A stretch of DNA of 36,338 bases from the NCBI GenBank assembly GCA_016190485.1, contig JACPQN010000132.1, positions 1 to 36,338 on the forward strand, read 5' to 3'. Position numbers and translations under genes: made by a program. The stretch is from Chloroflexota bacterium. Its GTDB lineage: Bacteria > Chloroflexota > Dehalococcoidia > SHYD01. This document shows positions 21,254-29,621 of the stretch, in pieces. The notes beneath the pieces were generated by a model. The model saw nothing but the letters and a program-made list of their open reading frames with translations, did no database searches and was not told the DNA's origin. Positions within the stretch are counted from its first letter, which is position 1, and each line of letters opens with the position of its first letter.

Positions 21254-22546
21254 ATGACGACGAGTAAACTCACCGAGTCCCAAGTGAACATCGCAGAGCT
21301 GGAAGCCAGGACGCGCGAGGACCTGCTGGACATCGCGAAGGAGCTGGGCATCTCCGGCTACAGCACCCTGAAGAAACAGGACCTGATCTTCCGGCTGCTC
21401 CAGGCCCACACCGAGAAGCAGGGCCACATCTTCAGCGGCGGCATCCTGGAGGTGGTGGACGACGGCTACGGCTTCCTCCGGGGCGACACCCTGCTGCCGG
21501 GCCTGAACGACATCTACGTGTCTCAGTCCCAGGTACGCCGGTTCGGCCTGCGTACGGGCGACATGGTGACCGGCCAGATACGCCCCCCTAAGGAGGGGGA
21601 GAAGTACCACGGGCTACTACGGGTGGAGGCGGTCAACGGCCTGGACCCGGAGGTGGCCCGCCGGAGACCCTACTTCGAGAGCCTCACCCCCATCTTCCCC
21701 AACCAGCTCATCAACCTGGAGACCGCCCCGGATAACCTCTCCACCCGGCTGCTGAACCTCATCGCCCCCATCGGCCGGGGCCAGCGCGGCCTCATCGTGT
21801 CACCGCCCAAAGCTGGCAAGACCATGCTGCTGAAGGCCATCGCCAACGGCATCACCTCCAATTGTCGGGACATCCATCTGATGGTGTGCCTCATCGGTGA
21901 GCGGCCAGAAGAGGTGACCGACATGAAGCGCTCCGTCCGGGGCGAAGTCATCAGCTCCACTTTCGACGAGCCAGTGGAAGACCATACCCGGGTGGCCGAG
22001 ATCGCCCTGGACCGGGCCAAGCGCCTGGTGGAGGGTGGGCAGGACGTGGCGATCCTCCTGGATAGCATCACCCGGTTGGCCCGGGCCTACAACCTGGCTA
22101 TGCCTCCCAGCGGCCGCACCCTCTCCGGCGGCATCGATCCCGTTGCCCTCTATCCGCCAAAGCGCTTCTTTGGCGCCGCCCGGAACACCGAGGAAGGTGG
22201 CAGCCTCACTATCGTGGCCACCTGCCTCATCGACACCGGCAGCCGTATGGATGACGTGATCTACGAGGAGTTCAAGGGCACCGGGAACATGGAGTTGCAC
22301 CTGGACCGCCGTCTGGCAGAGAAGCGGATCTGGCCGGCCATGGACATCCAGCGGAGCGGCACCCGCCGCGAGGAATTGCTACTTGACGAACCGACCATGA
22401 ATCGTGTATACCTGCTGCGGCGAATGGTCGCCATGGTGGCATCCAACACGCAGACCCCGACGGAAGCGACGGAGCGTGTGCTGGAGCGAATGGCCAGAAC
22501 CAAGAATAACGCAGAGTTCCTGGCAACACTCAACAGGGAGGTCTAA
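21254..22546 (+). CDS. rho: transcription termination factor Rho
   Basis: A 430-residue hexameric RNA helicase that ends transcription at Rho-dependent sites. The N-terminal Rho_N helical region ([37 protein letters not shown]) and the cold-shock RNA-binding domain ([14 protein letters not shown] and onward) are present. The ATPase core has Walker [10 protein letters not shown] (Lys189), Walker [17 protein letters not shown] and the Q-loop/R-loop region up to [22 protein letters not shown]. No long insertion is seen between the Rho_N and RNA-binding domains, unlike actinobacterial Rho. It has its own promoter. Many spacers in this window lack T-tracts after hairpins, which fits Rho-dependent termination. 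Confidence 0.97.
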   Translation: MTTSKLTESQVNIAELEARTREDLLDIAKELGISGYSTLKKQDLIFRLLQAHTEKQGHIFSGGILEVVDDGYGFLRGDTLLPGLNDIYVSQSQVRRFGLRTGDMVTGQIRPPKEGEKYHGLLRVEAVNGLDPEVARRRPYFESLTPIFPNQLINLETAPDNLSTRLLNLIAPIGRGQRGLIVSPPKAGKTMLLKAIANGITSNCRDIHLMVCLIGERPEEVTDMKRSVRGEVISSTFDEPVEDHTRVAEIALDRAKRLVEGGQDVAILLDSITRLARAYNLAMPPSGRTLSGGIDPVALYPPKRFFGAARNTEEGGSLTIVATCLIDTGSRMDDVIYEEFKGTGNMELHLDRRLAEKRIWPAMDIQRSGTRREELLLDEPTMNRVYLLRRMVAMVASNTQTPTEATERVLERMARTKNNAEFLATLNREV

Positions 22547-22563
22547 CCGCTGGTTCTGGCTAA

Positions 22564-22800
22564 ATACCTCAGAGGGGGTGCGTCCTGCTTTACGGTGAAA
22601 AGCCGGGTAGGCTGCCCGCAACAGCGAAAGCAAGCTACCCTAGACCGCAAAGACGTGGCACTTTCAGAACGTTAGACGAGACTACAGCTTCTTCTCCGCG
22701 TCTCTTCACGCGGCTTGCGTCACACGGTTTTGTCCTCTCCATTGCTCTAGCGGCCCTTCTAGCTAGTGGGCAGGGTGTAGCCTACCTTATTCCAGGCCAG
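22564..22800 (+). other. in-frame N-terminal extension of the M23 peptidase (membrane anchor) without an ordinary start codon
   Basis: The frame of the M23 gene stays open upstream to a TAA at 22561. It encodes SPRLFTRLASHGFVLSIALAALLASG, a basic segment followed by a hydrophobic helix, as expected for a signal anchor. There is no ATG, GTG or TTG in frame. A CTG at 22585 is preceded by AGAGGGGG at 6-nt spacing and is the best candidate start. The nucleotide sequence also folds locally: GGGTAGGCT (22605-22613) can pair with AGCTACCC (22633-22640). Confidence 0.5.
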
Positions 22801-23721
22801 GTGCTGGGTGGTGAGGCCGAACTGCCCCGGTGGGCCCAGGCGCCGCGGGTGCTGTTGCCAGTGGACGTGGAACTGCAGTACCTACGCCAGGCGCCTGTGC
22901 CCCTGACCAAAGCGTCGGCGCCGGTCACCCCACAGACACCCAAGAACAAGTTCCCCGGCCGCCAGAGCGTGGTGACCTACACCGTCCTGGCTGGCGACAC
23001 CCTCTGGGACATCGCGGCCAAATTTGGTGTCACCGCCAGCACCCTGTCGTGGAGCAACAATATCTCCGACCCCCATAGCATCAAGCCTGGGCTGGAGCTA
23101 AAGGTTCCTCCTACTTCGGGCGTGCTCCACGTGGTGAAGGAAGGCGACACCCTGGGCGGGTTGGCCGCCAGATATAACGTGGCGGTGGAAGACATCGAGG
23201 GCTTTGAGCCCAACAGGATCACCGATCGCAATGCCCTGGTGTTGGATATGGAGCTGACTATCCCCGGCGGTGTCAAGCCGGTCGAGGTCTCCGGAGCCAG
23301 GCTGGCGGCCAGCGCGCCCGTGCCACCGCCTGCAGCGCCGGCTGCGCCCGTCGCCAGCGGCGGGCAGCTCCAGTGGCCCACCTATGGCCCTATCTACGGG
23401 AGCTTTACGGCCGGCCACCGGGGTCTGGACATCTCTCCGCCCTACGGTACGCCGATATACGCCGCAGAGTCCGGGGTGGTGGCCTGGGTCCAGTACATCA
23501 ACTGGGGCTATGGTTACCACTTTCTGGTGGACCACGGCAACGGGGTGCAGACGATGTATGCGCACCTCTCCGAGATCCTGGTGGAGCCGGGTGAACGAGT
23601 CACCCGAGGGCAGCACATCGGCCGGGTGGGCACCACCGGCCGGGCCACCGGGCCGCACCTCCACTTTGAGGTGCACCAGAACGGCGTTGCCGTGAACCCG
23701 TTGAACTTCCTGCCACGCTAG
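22801..23721 (+). CDS. LysM and M23 domain peptidoglycan endopeptidase
   Basis: A cell-wall hydrolase or divisome regulator of at least 306 residues. Two LysM domains follow each other (VTYTVLAGDTLWDIAAKFGV..., then VLHVVKEGDTLGGLAARYNV...), then a Pro/Ala linker and an M23/LytM domain. The zinc site is seen as GHRGLDIS (HxxxD) and the HLHFEV motif, with the further His in MYAHLSE. The first ordinary start is GTG 22801, which would leave the protein without a signal sequence. The open frame upstream adds a membrane anchor, so the true start probably lies there. A strong hairpin follows the stop. Confidence 0.92.
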   Translation: MLGGEAELPRWAQAPRVLLPVDVELQYLRQAPVPLTKASAPVTPQTPKNKFPGRQSVVTYTVLAGDTLWDIAAKFGVTASTLSWSNNISDPHSIKPGLELKVPPTSGVLHVVKEGDTLGGLAARYNVAVEDIEGFEPNRITDRNALVLDMELTIPGGVKPVEVSGARLAASAPVPPPAAPAAPVASGGQLQWPTYGPIYGSFTAGHRGLDISPPYGTPIYAAESGVVAWVQYINWGYGYHFLVDHGNGVQTMYAHLSEILVEPGERVTRGQHIGRVGTTGRATGPHLHFEVHQNGVAVNPLNFLPR

Positions 23722-23745
23722 ACCACCGCGCATAAGGCACGCACA

Positions 23746-23773
23746 AAGGCCCCGATAGACCGATCGGGGCCTT
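23746..23773. terminator. strong terminator-like hairpin after the M23 gene
   Basis: AAGGCCCCGAT-AGACCG-ATCGGGGCCTT is a perfect 11-bp stem with a 6-nt loop. It lies between the stop of the M23 gene and the stop of the convergent Fe-ADH-like gene, so it can serve both. Only TT follows the stem, not a full T-tract. Confidence 0.75.
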
Positions 23774-23849
23774 GCGCTGTCTGCCGCTACCACGAGTGGC
23801 GCGGCGCGCCTGCCCGCCAAGCCTTCAACGACTCTTTGTGCACCGGCGG

Positions 23850-25058
23850 CTACCAGGCCGCTTCCAGCACCTTCATCAGCTCAGTGGGAGTCGTCTCGCC
23901 CCGGGGGTTCTGGGTGAACCCAGGCTCTGCGACGCTGGTCTCCGCCAGTATCGTGAAGTCCTCTCGGGGCACGTTCAGGTCCCGCAGGCGCGTCGGCATG
24001 CCGACGGACCGGAGGAAGCTGCTCACCGCCTCCTCCAGCGCCTCGGCAGCCGCCCGGTCCGACACGCCGGGCTTCCGCACGCCCATGATCCCGGCGACGT
24101 GAGCTTGAGCCTCCAGGTTCTCGTCCCGGTTGAGGCGCAGGTCGGCCAGGAGCATCACCGCTCCGGAGGCGCCTTGACCGATGTGGCGATAGCGATAGCG
24201 GAGCTGCCGCCCCAGACCGCCGGCGCTACGCCCGCCGCGCGGCCCGAAGGCGTAGGTGGACTGAGACGCCCGGTTGGCCAGGAGGGCCGCCGTGACAATC
24301 TGCATCCGTGGCAGTGCATCGTTGGGACGGGCCACCACCTGAGGGAAGTGCTCCAGGCACAGCTCGAACCCCTGGCGCAGGTCGGCGTACTGAAAGGGGC
24401 TGAGACTGGGCGTCTGAAGCGATCCGATAAAGCCGCTGAAGGTGGACATGGAGGTGTCCCGGAAGAGGTCCAGGGGCGCGGTCAGCAGCGCCTCCCCGTC
24501 CACAAAGATGGCAGCCGGGCGGGTCCTGGGGTCATACAGCTCCTTGCGGTGCGGCGGCTGCTCATCGTAGACGGCCGCGCCGCCCCGGTCGGCGCCGGTG
24601 GTGGGCGTGGTCATCACCAGCATCTGGGGGAGCTTGGGTTTGAGCATCCGCTGCACCTGGGGTGGCTGCCCGGGCACGTGGCGGGTGTAGTGGTCGTAGA
24701 CGGTGCCACCTTCAGCCAGGAGGATGCCGATGGCACGGGTGGTCACGATGGCGCTGCCCCCACCCACTGAGATAAGCGCTTCCGGGTTGGCCGCCCTAGC
24801 CGCCTCCACGCCCGCCATGACCTTGGGGATGGGCGACTCTCGCACCGCGCCGTCATAGGAGCCCACGAAGAGGTCACCCAGCGCCTCCTTCACCCGGTCC
24901 AGCAGGTTGGTATGGTGCGCCACGGTGTTGCTGCACACCACGAAGGCGCGCATGGCGCCCGCCCGGCGCACCTCTCCGTAGAGCTGGGAGAGCGCGCCCA
25001 TTCCCACGTGGATGCGGGAAGCGGGCGCCAGGTATCTCCAGGATGTGGCCAGTTCCAT
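23850..25058 (-). CDS. iron-containing alcohol dehydrogenase-fold protein with altered metal site
   Basis: A 402-residue member of the Fe-ADH / maleylacetate reductase superfamily. The NAD(P)-binding part has ALISVGGGSAIVTTRAIG and TTPTTGADRGG, matching GGGSxxD and PTTxGTGSE loosely. Aligned by eye with E. coli FucO, the metal ligands Asp196, His200, His263 and His277 correspond to Met, Ser, Gly and Gln (DTSMSTFSGF; GGLGRQL; HIGQGASG). It may be a metal-free reductase, like some maleylacetate reductases, or have another role. The ATG at 25058 (MELATSWRYLAP) has AGGAG 7 nt away and is preferred to the longer track start at 25133. Confidence 0.85.
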   Translation of the reverse strand: MELATSWRYLAPASRIHVGMGALSQLYGEVRRAGAMRAFVVCSNTVAHHTNLLDRVKEALGDLFVGSYDGAVRESPIPKVMAGVEAARAANPEALISVGGGSAIVTTRAIGILLAEGGTVYDHYTRHVPGQPPQVQRMLKPKLPQMLVMTTPTTGADRGGAAVYDEQPPHRKELYDPRTRPAAIFVDGEALLTAPLDLFRDTSMSTFSGFIGSLQTPSLSPFQYADLRQGFELCLEHFPQVVARPNDALPRMQIVTAALLANRASQSTYAFGPRGGRSAGGLGRQLRYRYRHIGQGASGAVMLLADLRLNRDENLEAQAHVAGIMGVRKPGVSDRAAAEALEEAVSSFLRSVGMPTRLRDLNVPREDFTILAETSVAEPGFTQNPRGETTPTELMKVLEAAW

Positions 25059-25229
25059 GATAGGCTCCTCGGATTGGTGTCGGTAGCCATCTGCGAAAGC
25101 CCTTCGCCGGTGTGCCGCAGGCAGAGTATACACCAGGATGAGCGGGCTTGTTCAGCACGCTGCGTGCCTGTTGGAAGGCCACGTCGTAACACCCCGCCCC
25201 CTTCCCACGTTGCTCACTGTGCAACGCTT

Positions 25230-27581
25230 ATGACAAGAACCCGTGGCCCAGCCCCGGTGCGGTCCCCGTACGCCCAGGTGCGCCGATTGCCCCTGCGGCG
25301 TCCGGCGCGCCGCAGGGGCTTCCGCCTGCCCGCGCTGCCCCTGGGGCTCCTGGTGCGTCCCTTGGCCTTCCTCCTGTTGGGCGGCGCGGCCTTCGCCCTT
25401 GCGGCGGCGCTCGTTACGTGGGTCCTTCCCTTCCTGGCCCGCAGCGTCCTCAGCCTGCTGGGGCTTGGCCTCGCGGCGCTGGCGCCGGCTCTGGGTGTGA
25501 CAGCCTGGCGCTGGCGCAGCCTGGGAACAGGCCAGTTTCTCCGGACTCACGGGCGCCAGGCGGTGGGGGGACTCCTTCTCTTTGCGGGAGGGCTGGGGCT
25601 GCTGGCCTCCCTGCGCCCTGGAGCGTCTTTCTGGGAGGTAAGCTGGGCCGAGGTGTCCCTGGGAGGACTGCTGGGCCAGCTTATCCTGGGCGAGCCGGCC
25701 TTCCTGAGTGGGTTGCGGACTGCTGCGCTGGCCGCCCTGGGCCTCGGCGTAGTAGTTCCCACGGTCTACGTCAGTGCGTGGCGCTGGCTGCGTCACGGCT
25801 GGCGGAAGCTCGCGTTCCTCCGCCTGCCCCAACGAGCCCTGGCCCTTGCCAGGAGGGGCGTGAGCCGACTGAGAGCCGCCGGCAGCGCCGGCGCAGCCCA
25901 GGTCGCTGCGTCTCAGGCGTCCGGCCAGGTTCTGGCGGTGGAGCGGCCTGAATCGGACGTTGGGATGGAGGGCGATGAGGGCTCTGAAGCCCATCTCCCG
26001 CCGTCTCAACCTATCCAGAGCACTCTCTTGCCCCTGGTCGCTACCGGTGAGACCGAGGCCGAAGGGGAGGAGTCACTGGCGCCGGCGGAGCCGGTCTGGA
26101 ACCGCTGGGAGCTGCCCGCCCTGGACCTCTTGGAGCAAGCCCAGGAAGCGGAACCACTGGATCAGACTCAGCGCGCCCGCCAGATCGAGGAAGCCTTGGC
26201 CAGCTACGGCGTGGAGGGCAAGGTGGTGCAGATCCACGTCGGTCCGGCTGTTACTCAGTTCGGCGTGGAGCCAGGGTGGGACCGGAGGTTCCGGGAGGTC
26301 AAGGAGCGTGACCCCGCCGGCCGGATCAAGCTGGACAAGGATGGCAACGCCAAGGCGCGGCTGGAGGAGGTCTCCCGCACCCGGGTGAAGGTGGAACGCA
26401 TCACGGGGCTGGCCAACAACCTGGCCATGGCCTTGGCCGCCCCCTCGGTCCGCATCGAGGCGCCGGTGCCCGGCAAGCAGATGGTGGGCATCGAGGTGCC
26501 CAACCACGTGCCCAGCCTGGTGGCCCTGCGCAGCGTCATCGAGAGCCCGGGTTTCCAGCGCCTCAGGTCCCGCTCCAAGCTGGCCCTGGCCCTGGGTAAG
26601 GGCGTCTCCGGCGACGCCGTGGTGGCCGACCTGGCCCGCATGCCCCACCTGCTCATCGCCGGCGCCACCGGCAGCGGCAAGAGCGTCTGCATCAACTCCA
26701 TCATCTGCTGCCTCCTGATGCACGCCAGCCCGGAGGACGTGCGCGTCCTGATGGTGGACCCCAAACGAGTGGAGCTGGTGCCCTACAACCCCATCCCCCA
26801 CCTCCTGGGCCCCGTCATCGTGGACGCTGACAAGGTGGTGGGCACTCTCCACTGGGTGCTCAAGGAGATGGACGGGCGCTACCGCAAGTTCGCCTCCGCC
26901 GGCGTGCGCAATATCGAGGGGTACAACCGCAGCCCCAAGTTGAAGGAGCGTATGCCCTACTGGGTGCTGGTCATCGACGAGCTGGCCGACCTGATGATGG
27001 TGGCCCCCTACGAGGTGGAGCGAGGGCTCTGCCGCCTGGCGCAGCTCGCCCGGGCCACGGGCATCCACCTGGTGGTGGCCACCCAGCGCCCCTCGGTGGA
27101 CGTGGTGACCGGCCTGATCAAGGCCAACTTTCCCACCCGCATCAGCTTCGCCGTGACCTCCCACATCGACTCCCGCACCATTCTGGACAGCTCCGGCGCG
27201 GAGAAGCTGCTGGGCCGGGGCGACATGCTCTACATGCCGACCGACGCCGCCAAACCCAAGCGAGTGCAGGGCGCCTTCGTTTCCGACGACGAAGTGGAGC
27301 GCCTGGTCCAGTTCTGGGGCAGCGAGCGCTTCCGCCTGCTACGGCCCGCCCAGTTCGCCGAGGAGATGGAGCTGGCCACGGTAACTCCCACCGGCGCCCA
27401 GGAAGACGAGCCAGACGCCCTGCTGGAGCGGGCCCGAGAGCTGGCCGAGAGCTCCGAGCGCATCTCCGCCTCCTTCCTCCAGCGCCGGCTACGCATCGGC
27501 TATCCCCGGGCGGCCCGCCTCATGGAGGTCCTGCGGGACGAGGGCTACGGCGAGCCCGGCGCACTGGACGACGGTTACTAG
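25230..27581 (+). CDS. ftsK: FtsK/SpoIIIE family DNA translocase
   Basis: A membrane-anchored DNA pump (about 783 residues from ATG 25230) that clears and resolves chromosome ends at division. About four hydrophobic segments lie in residues 35-200. A variable acidic/Pro linker follows, then the alpha-beta motor: Walker A GATGSGKSVC (Lys484), Walker B YWVLVIDELADLMM and ATQRPSVDVVTGLIKANFPTRI. The C-terminal gamma winged helix (RISASFLQRRLRIGYPRAARLMEVL) reads KOPS-like DNA signals. The ORF track starts at 24912, but that part overlaps the Fe-ADH gene antisense and lacks family character. No Shine-Dalgarno is visible before 25230. A CGTTGC / GCAACG inverted repeat lies immediately upstream. 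Confidence 0.95.
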   Translation: MTRTRGPAPVRSPYAQVRRLPLRRPARRRGFRLPALPLGLLVRPLAFLLLGGAAFALAAALVTWVLPFLARSVLSLLGLGLAALAPALGVTAWRWRSLGTGQFLRTHGRQAVGGLLLFAGGLGLLASLRPGASFWEVSWAEVSLGGLLGQLILGEPAFLSGLRTAALAALGLGVVVPTVYVSAWRWLRHGWRKLAFLRLPQRALALARRGVSRLRAAGSAGAAQVAASQASGQVLAVERPESDVGMEGDEGSEAHLPPSQPIQSTLLPLVATGETEAEGEESLAPAEPVWNRWELPALDLLEQAQEAEPLDQTQRARQIEEALASYGVEGKVVQIHVGPAVTQFGVEPGWDRRFREVKERDPAGRIKLDKDGNAKARLEEVSRTRVKVERITGLANNLAMALAAPSVRIEAPVPGKQMVGIEVPNHVPSLVALRSVIESPGFQRLRSRSKLALALGKGVSGDAVVADLARMPHLLIAGATGSGKSVCINSIICCLLMHASPEDVRVLMVDPKRVELVPYNPIPHLLGPVIVDADKVVGTLHWVLKEMDGRYRKFASAGVRNIEGYNRSPKLKERMPYWVLVIDELADLMMVAPYEVERGLCRLAQLARATGIHLVVATQRPSVDVVTGLIKANFPTRISFAVTSHIDSRTILDSSGAEKLLGRGDMLYMPTDAAKPKRVQGAFVSDDEVERLVQFWGSERFRLLRPAQFAEEMELATVTPTGAQEDEPDALLERARELAESSERISASFLQRRLRIGYPRAARLMEVLRDEGYGEPGALDDGY

Positions 27582-27596
27582 AGGCCCCCGCCGGGT

Positions 27597-27625
27597 TTGA
27601 CCCCCCTCTGCCCCTTTGCTATACT
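27597..27625 (+). promoter_or_regulatory. promoter of the sigma factor operon
   Basis: TTGACC (27597-27602), a 17-bp spacer and TATACT (27620-27625) form a near-consensus housekeeping promoter. It lies 72 nt before the GTG start of the sigma gene and could drive the whole run up to bioY. Confidence 0.7.
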
Positions 27626-27697
27626 CAGCCCGTATCTTTTTCCCCTTTGCAGTGTTTTCCCTATTGGCACTCGTAGTGTGGGGACGACGGTGGCCGT

Positions 27698-28255
27698 GTG
27701 ACGGATGACGATGCCCTGCTGGTGGAGCGTGCCAAAGCCGAACCGGAAGCCTTTGGCGAGCTGTACCAGCGCTATGTGGGGCGCATCTACGGTTACATCT
27801 ACCACCGCACGGGGAGCGTCTGCGACGCCGAGGACCTGACGGAGCGGGTCTTCTTTCAGGCGCTCACACACCTTTCCGGATACAGCCAGCGGGGGTTGCC
27901 CTTTTCCGCATGGCTGTTCCGGATAGCCCACAACGTACTGGCCAACTGGTACCGGGACCGCCATCACAGCAGGCTCCTCCCCCTGGAGGAGGTGACCGCC
28001 TCCTCCGAGGACGTAGACATCCTGGAAGCGGTGGAGGAGAAGGCGCAGGTGCGCCGGGCCGTGGCCCGGCTCTCGCCAGAGCGGCAGCAGGTGCTCTTGC
28101 TCAAGTATGTGGAAGAGCTTCCGCATGCGGAGATCGGGCACATCATGGGGCGGAGCGAAGGAGCGGTAAAGGCCCTGCTGCACCGGACCCTGAAGGCCCT
28201 GAAAAAGGAGTTACAGGAGAGTCTCCATGACGGCAACAGGTCTGTATCCCCCTAG
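27698..28255 (+). CDS. ECF-type RNA polymerase sigma factor
   Basis: A 185-residue sigma-70 family factor with only regions 2 and 4. Region 2 is EAFGELYQRYVGRIYGYIYHRTG through FSAWLFRIAHNVLANWYRDR. Region 4 is LSPERQQVLLLKYVEELPHAEIGHIMGRSEGAVKALLHRTLKALKKEL, with a clear helix-turn-helix. The start is GTG at 27698. The last 29 nt overlap the next gene, a small membrane protein that is a candidate anti-sigma factor. The housekeeping promoter in front suggests constitutive supply with control by the partner; this is inference. Confidence 0.93.
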   Translation: MTDDDALLVERAKAEPEAFGELYQRYVGRIYGYIYHRTGSVCDAEDLTERVFFQALTHLSGYSQRGLPFSAWLFRIAHNVLANWYRDRHHSRLLPLEEVTASSEDVDILEAVEEKAQVRRAVARLSPERQQVLLLKYVEELPHAEIGHIMGRSEGAVKALLHRTLKALKKELQESLHDGNRSVSP

Positions 28256-28559
28256 CTCCTCGCTGGACGGACCGCCCCTGGATCCGGAGCTAGCTGTCTT
28301 GATCCGCCGGCTCAAGGGGGCTTACACGCCGGCCAGGCTTTCGGCCGCCTTCCAACAGGTCCTCGGTGAGCGGCTCGTGGCCGAAGCCAGACGGCTCCAG
28401 GCGGAACCCGCCGCCAGCGCACGGGCGCCGCTATTGCGGCGGGCCATGGTGGGAGCCGCGGCCCTCTCCGTTGCGGGAGTCGCCCTGGTGGTGCTGAAGA
28501 GCCGCCTGCTCTCGGACCTCCTCTCCCAAGAACAGCTCCCGGCAAGCCAGGGAGGCTAG
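28227..28559 (+). CDS. small single-pass membrane protein, candidate anti-sigma factor
   Basis: A 110-residue protein with a cytoplasmic N-terminal part (PPLDPELAVLIRRLKGAYTPARLSAAFQQVLGERLVAEARRL) and one hydrophobic helix at about 72-89 (MVGAAALSVAGVALVVL). It overlaps the end of the ECF sigma gene by 29 nt in another frame, which implies coupled expression. AGGAG lies 8-9 nt before its ATG. Gene position suggests it restrains the sigma factor, but no recognised anti-sigma domain (ZAS HxxxCxxC) is present. Confidence 0.75.
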   Translation: MTATGLYPPSSSLDGPPLDPELAVLIRRLKGAYTPARLSAAFQQVLGERLVAEARRLQAEPAASARAPLLRRAMVGAAALSVAGVALVVLKSRLLSDLLSQEQLPASQGG

Positions 28560-28595
28560 GCAGGAACAGCAACGTTCACTGCGGAGGTTGAGCGG

Positions 28596-29600
28596 GTGGA
28601 GCGCTTCGCTCGCATCGCCGGCTGGGGTAGGTACCTGCCCGCCCAGGTAGTGGCCAACCGAGACCTGGAGGGCCGGCTAGACACCTCCGACGAGTGGATC
28701 TTCTCCCGCACCGGTATCCGGGAGCGCAGAATCGCCGCCCCGGAGGAGACGGCCTCCAGCATGGGGCTGGCCGCGGCCCGTGGGGCCCTGGCCATGGCGG
28801 GCGTGCATCCCCAGGAGCTGGACCTCATCATCGTCGCCACCTGCAGCGCAGAGCGGGTCTTCCCCGCCTGCGCATCCCTCATCCAGCACGGCCTAGGCGC
28901 GCGTACCGTCGGCGCCTTCGACGTGAACGCCGCCTGCAGCGGCTTTGTGTATGCCCTGAGCGCCGGGCACCAGTTTATCGCCAGCGGTCTCCACCGCACG
29001 GTCCTGGTAGTGGGGAGCGAGGTGTTTTCCCGCCTGCTGGACTGGGATGACCGGGCCACCTGCGTCCTCTTTGGGGATGGCGCGGGCGCCGTGGTGCTCC
29101 AGGCCTCTGAGGAGCCGGGCGGCATTCGGAGCTGCGTGCTGGGTAGCGATGGTTCCGGCGCCGACGCCCTGTACGTACCCGGCATCTGTGCCAGCCCCCT
29201 GGAGGCGCAACGGAATGGCCATCACTTCCTGGCCATGAACGGTCCCCAGGTTTTCAAGTTCGCCGTGCGCACCGTGGCCGAGGCCACCCGCCAGGCGGCC
29301 TGGCAGGCCGGCATCCTCCCAGAGGAGATCGATCTCTTCATCCCTCACCAGGCCAACGCCCGCATCATCTCCGCCGCGGCCGAGGCTCTAGGTCTGTCCC
29401 AGGAGAAGGTGTTCACCAACGTGGAGCGCTACGGCAATACCTCCGCGGCATCCATCCCTATCGCCCTCAGCGAGGCGGCCGAGGCCGGGCGTCTACGTGA
29501 CGGCGACCGGGTGGCCCTGGTGGGCGTGGGTGGCGGCCTCTCCTGGGCCGCCATGGTGCTGGAGTGGGGTCCCGGCGCGCCCTCCTACAACCCCGAGTAA
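28596..29600 (+). CDS. fabH: beta-ketoacyl-ACP synthase III (FabH family)
   Basis: A 334-residue condensing enzyme that starts fatty-acid synthesis by joining an acyl-CoA primer to malonyl-ACP. The catalytic triad is intact: Cys114 (NAACSGF), His251 (IPHQANARI) and Asn281 (NTSAASIPIAL). The C-terminal GGGLSWAAMVLEW is typical. The start is GTG 28596, with GGAGG 8 nt upstream. It lies 36 nt after the candidate anti-sigma gene and 21 nt before bioY; biotin is needed for malonyl-CoA supply, so the pairing makes sense. A specialised KAS III-like enzyme cannot be excluded. Confidence 0.95.
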   Translation: MERFARIAGWGRYLPAQVVANRDLEGRLDTSDEWIFSRTGIRERRIAAPEETASSMGLAAARGALAMAGVHPQELDLIIVATCSAERVFPACASLIQHGLGARTVGAFDVNAACSGFVYALSAGHQFIASGLHRTVLVVGSEVFSRLLDWDDRATCVLFGDGAGAVVLQASEEPGGIRSCVLGSDGSGADALYVPGICASPLEAQRNGHHFLAMNGPQVFKFAVRTVAEATRQAAWQAGILPEEIDLFIPHQANARIISAAAEALGLSQEKVFTNVERYGNTSAASIPIALSEAAEAGRLRDGDRVALVGVGGGLSWAAMVLEWGPGAPSYNPE

Positions 29601-29621
29601 CACCACCTCCGGAGGGTCTCC

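Noticed and set aside
22547-22800. ydaO-type c-di-AMP riboswitch before the M23 gene
   Set aside because: The expected conserved blocks of that riboswitch were not found; only a local stem and a GCGAAAGC loop are seen.
24912-25229. N-terminal extension of FtsK in the ORF track
   Set aside because: It is antisense to the start of the Fe-ADH-like gene and resembles no FtsK N-terminus.
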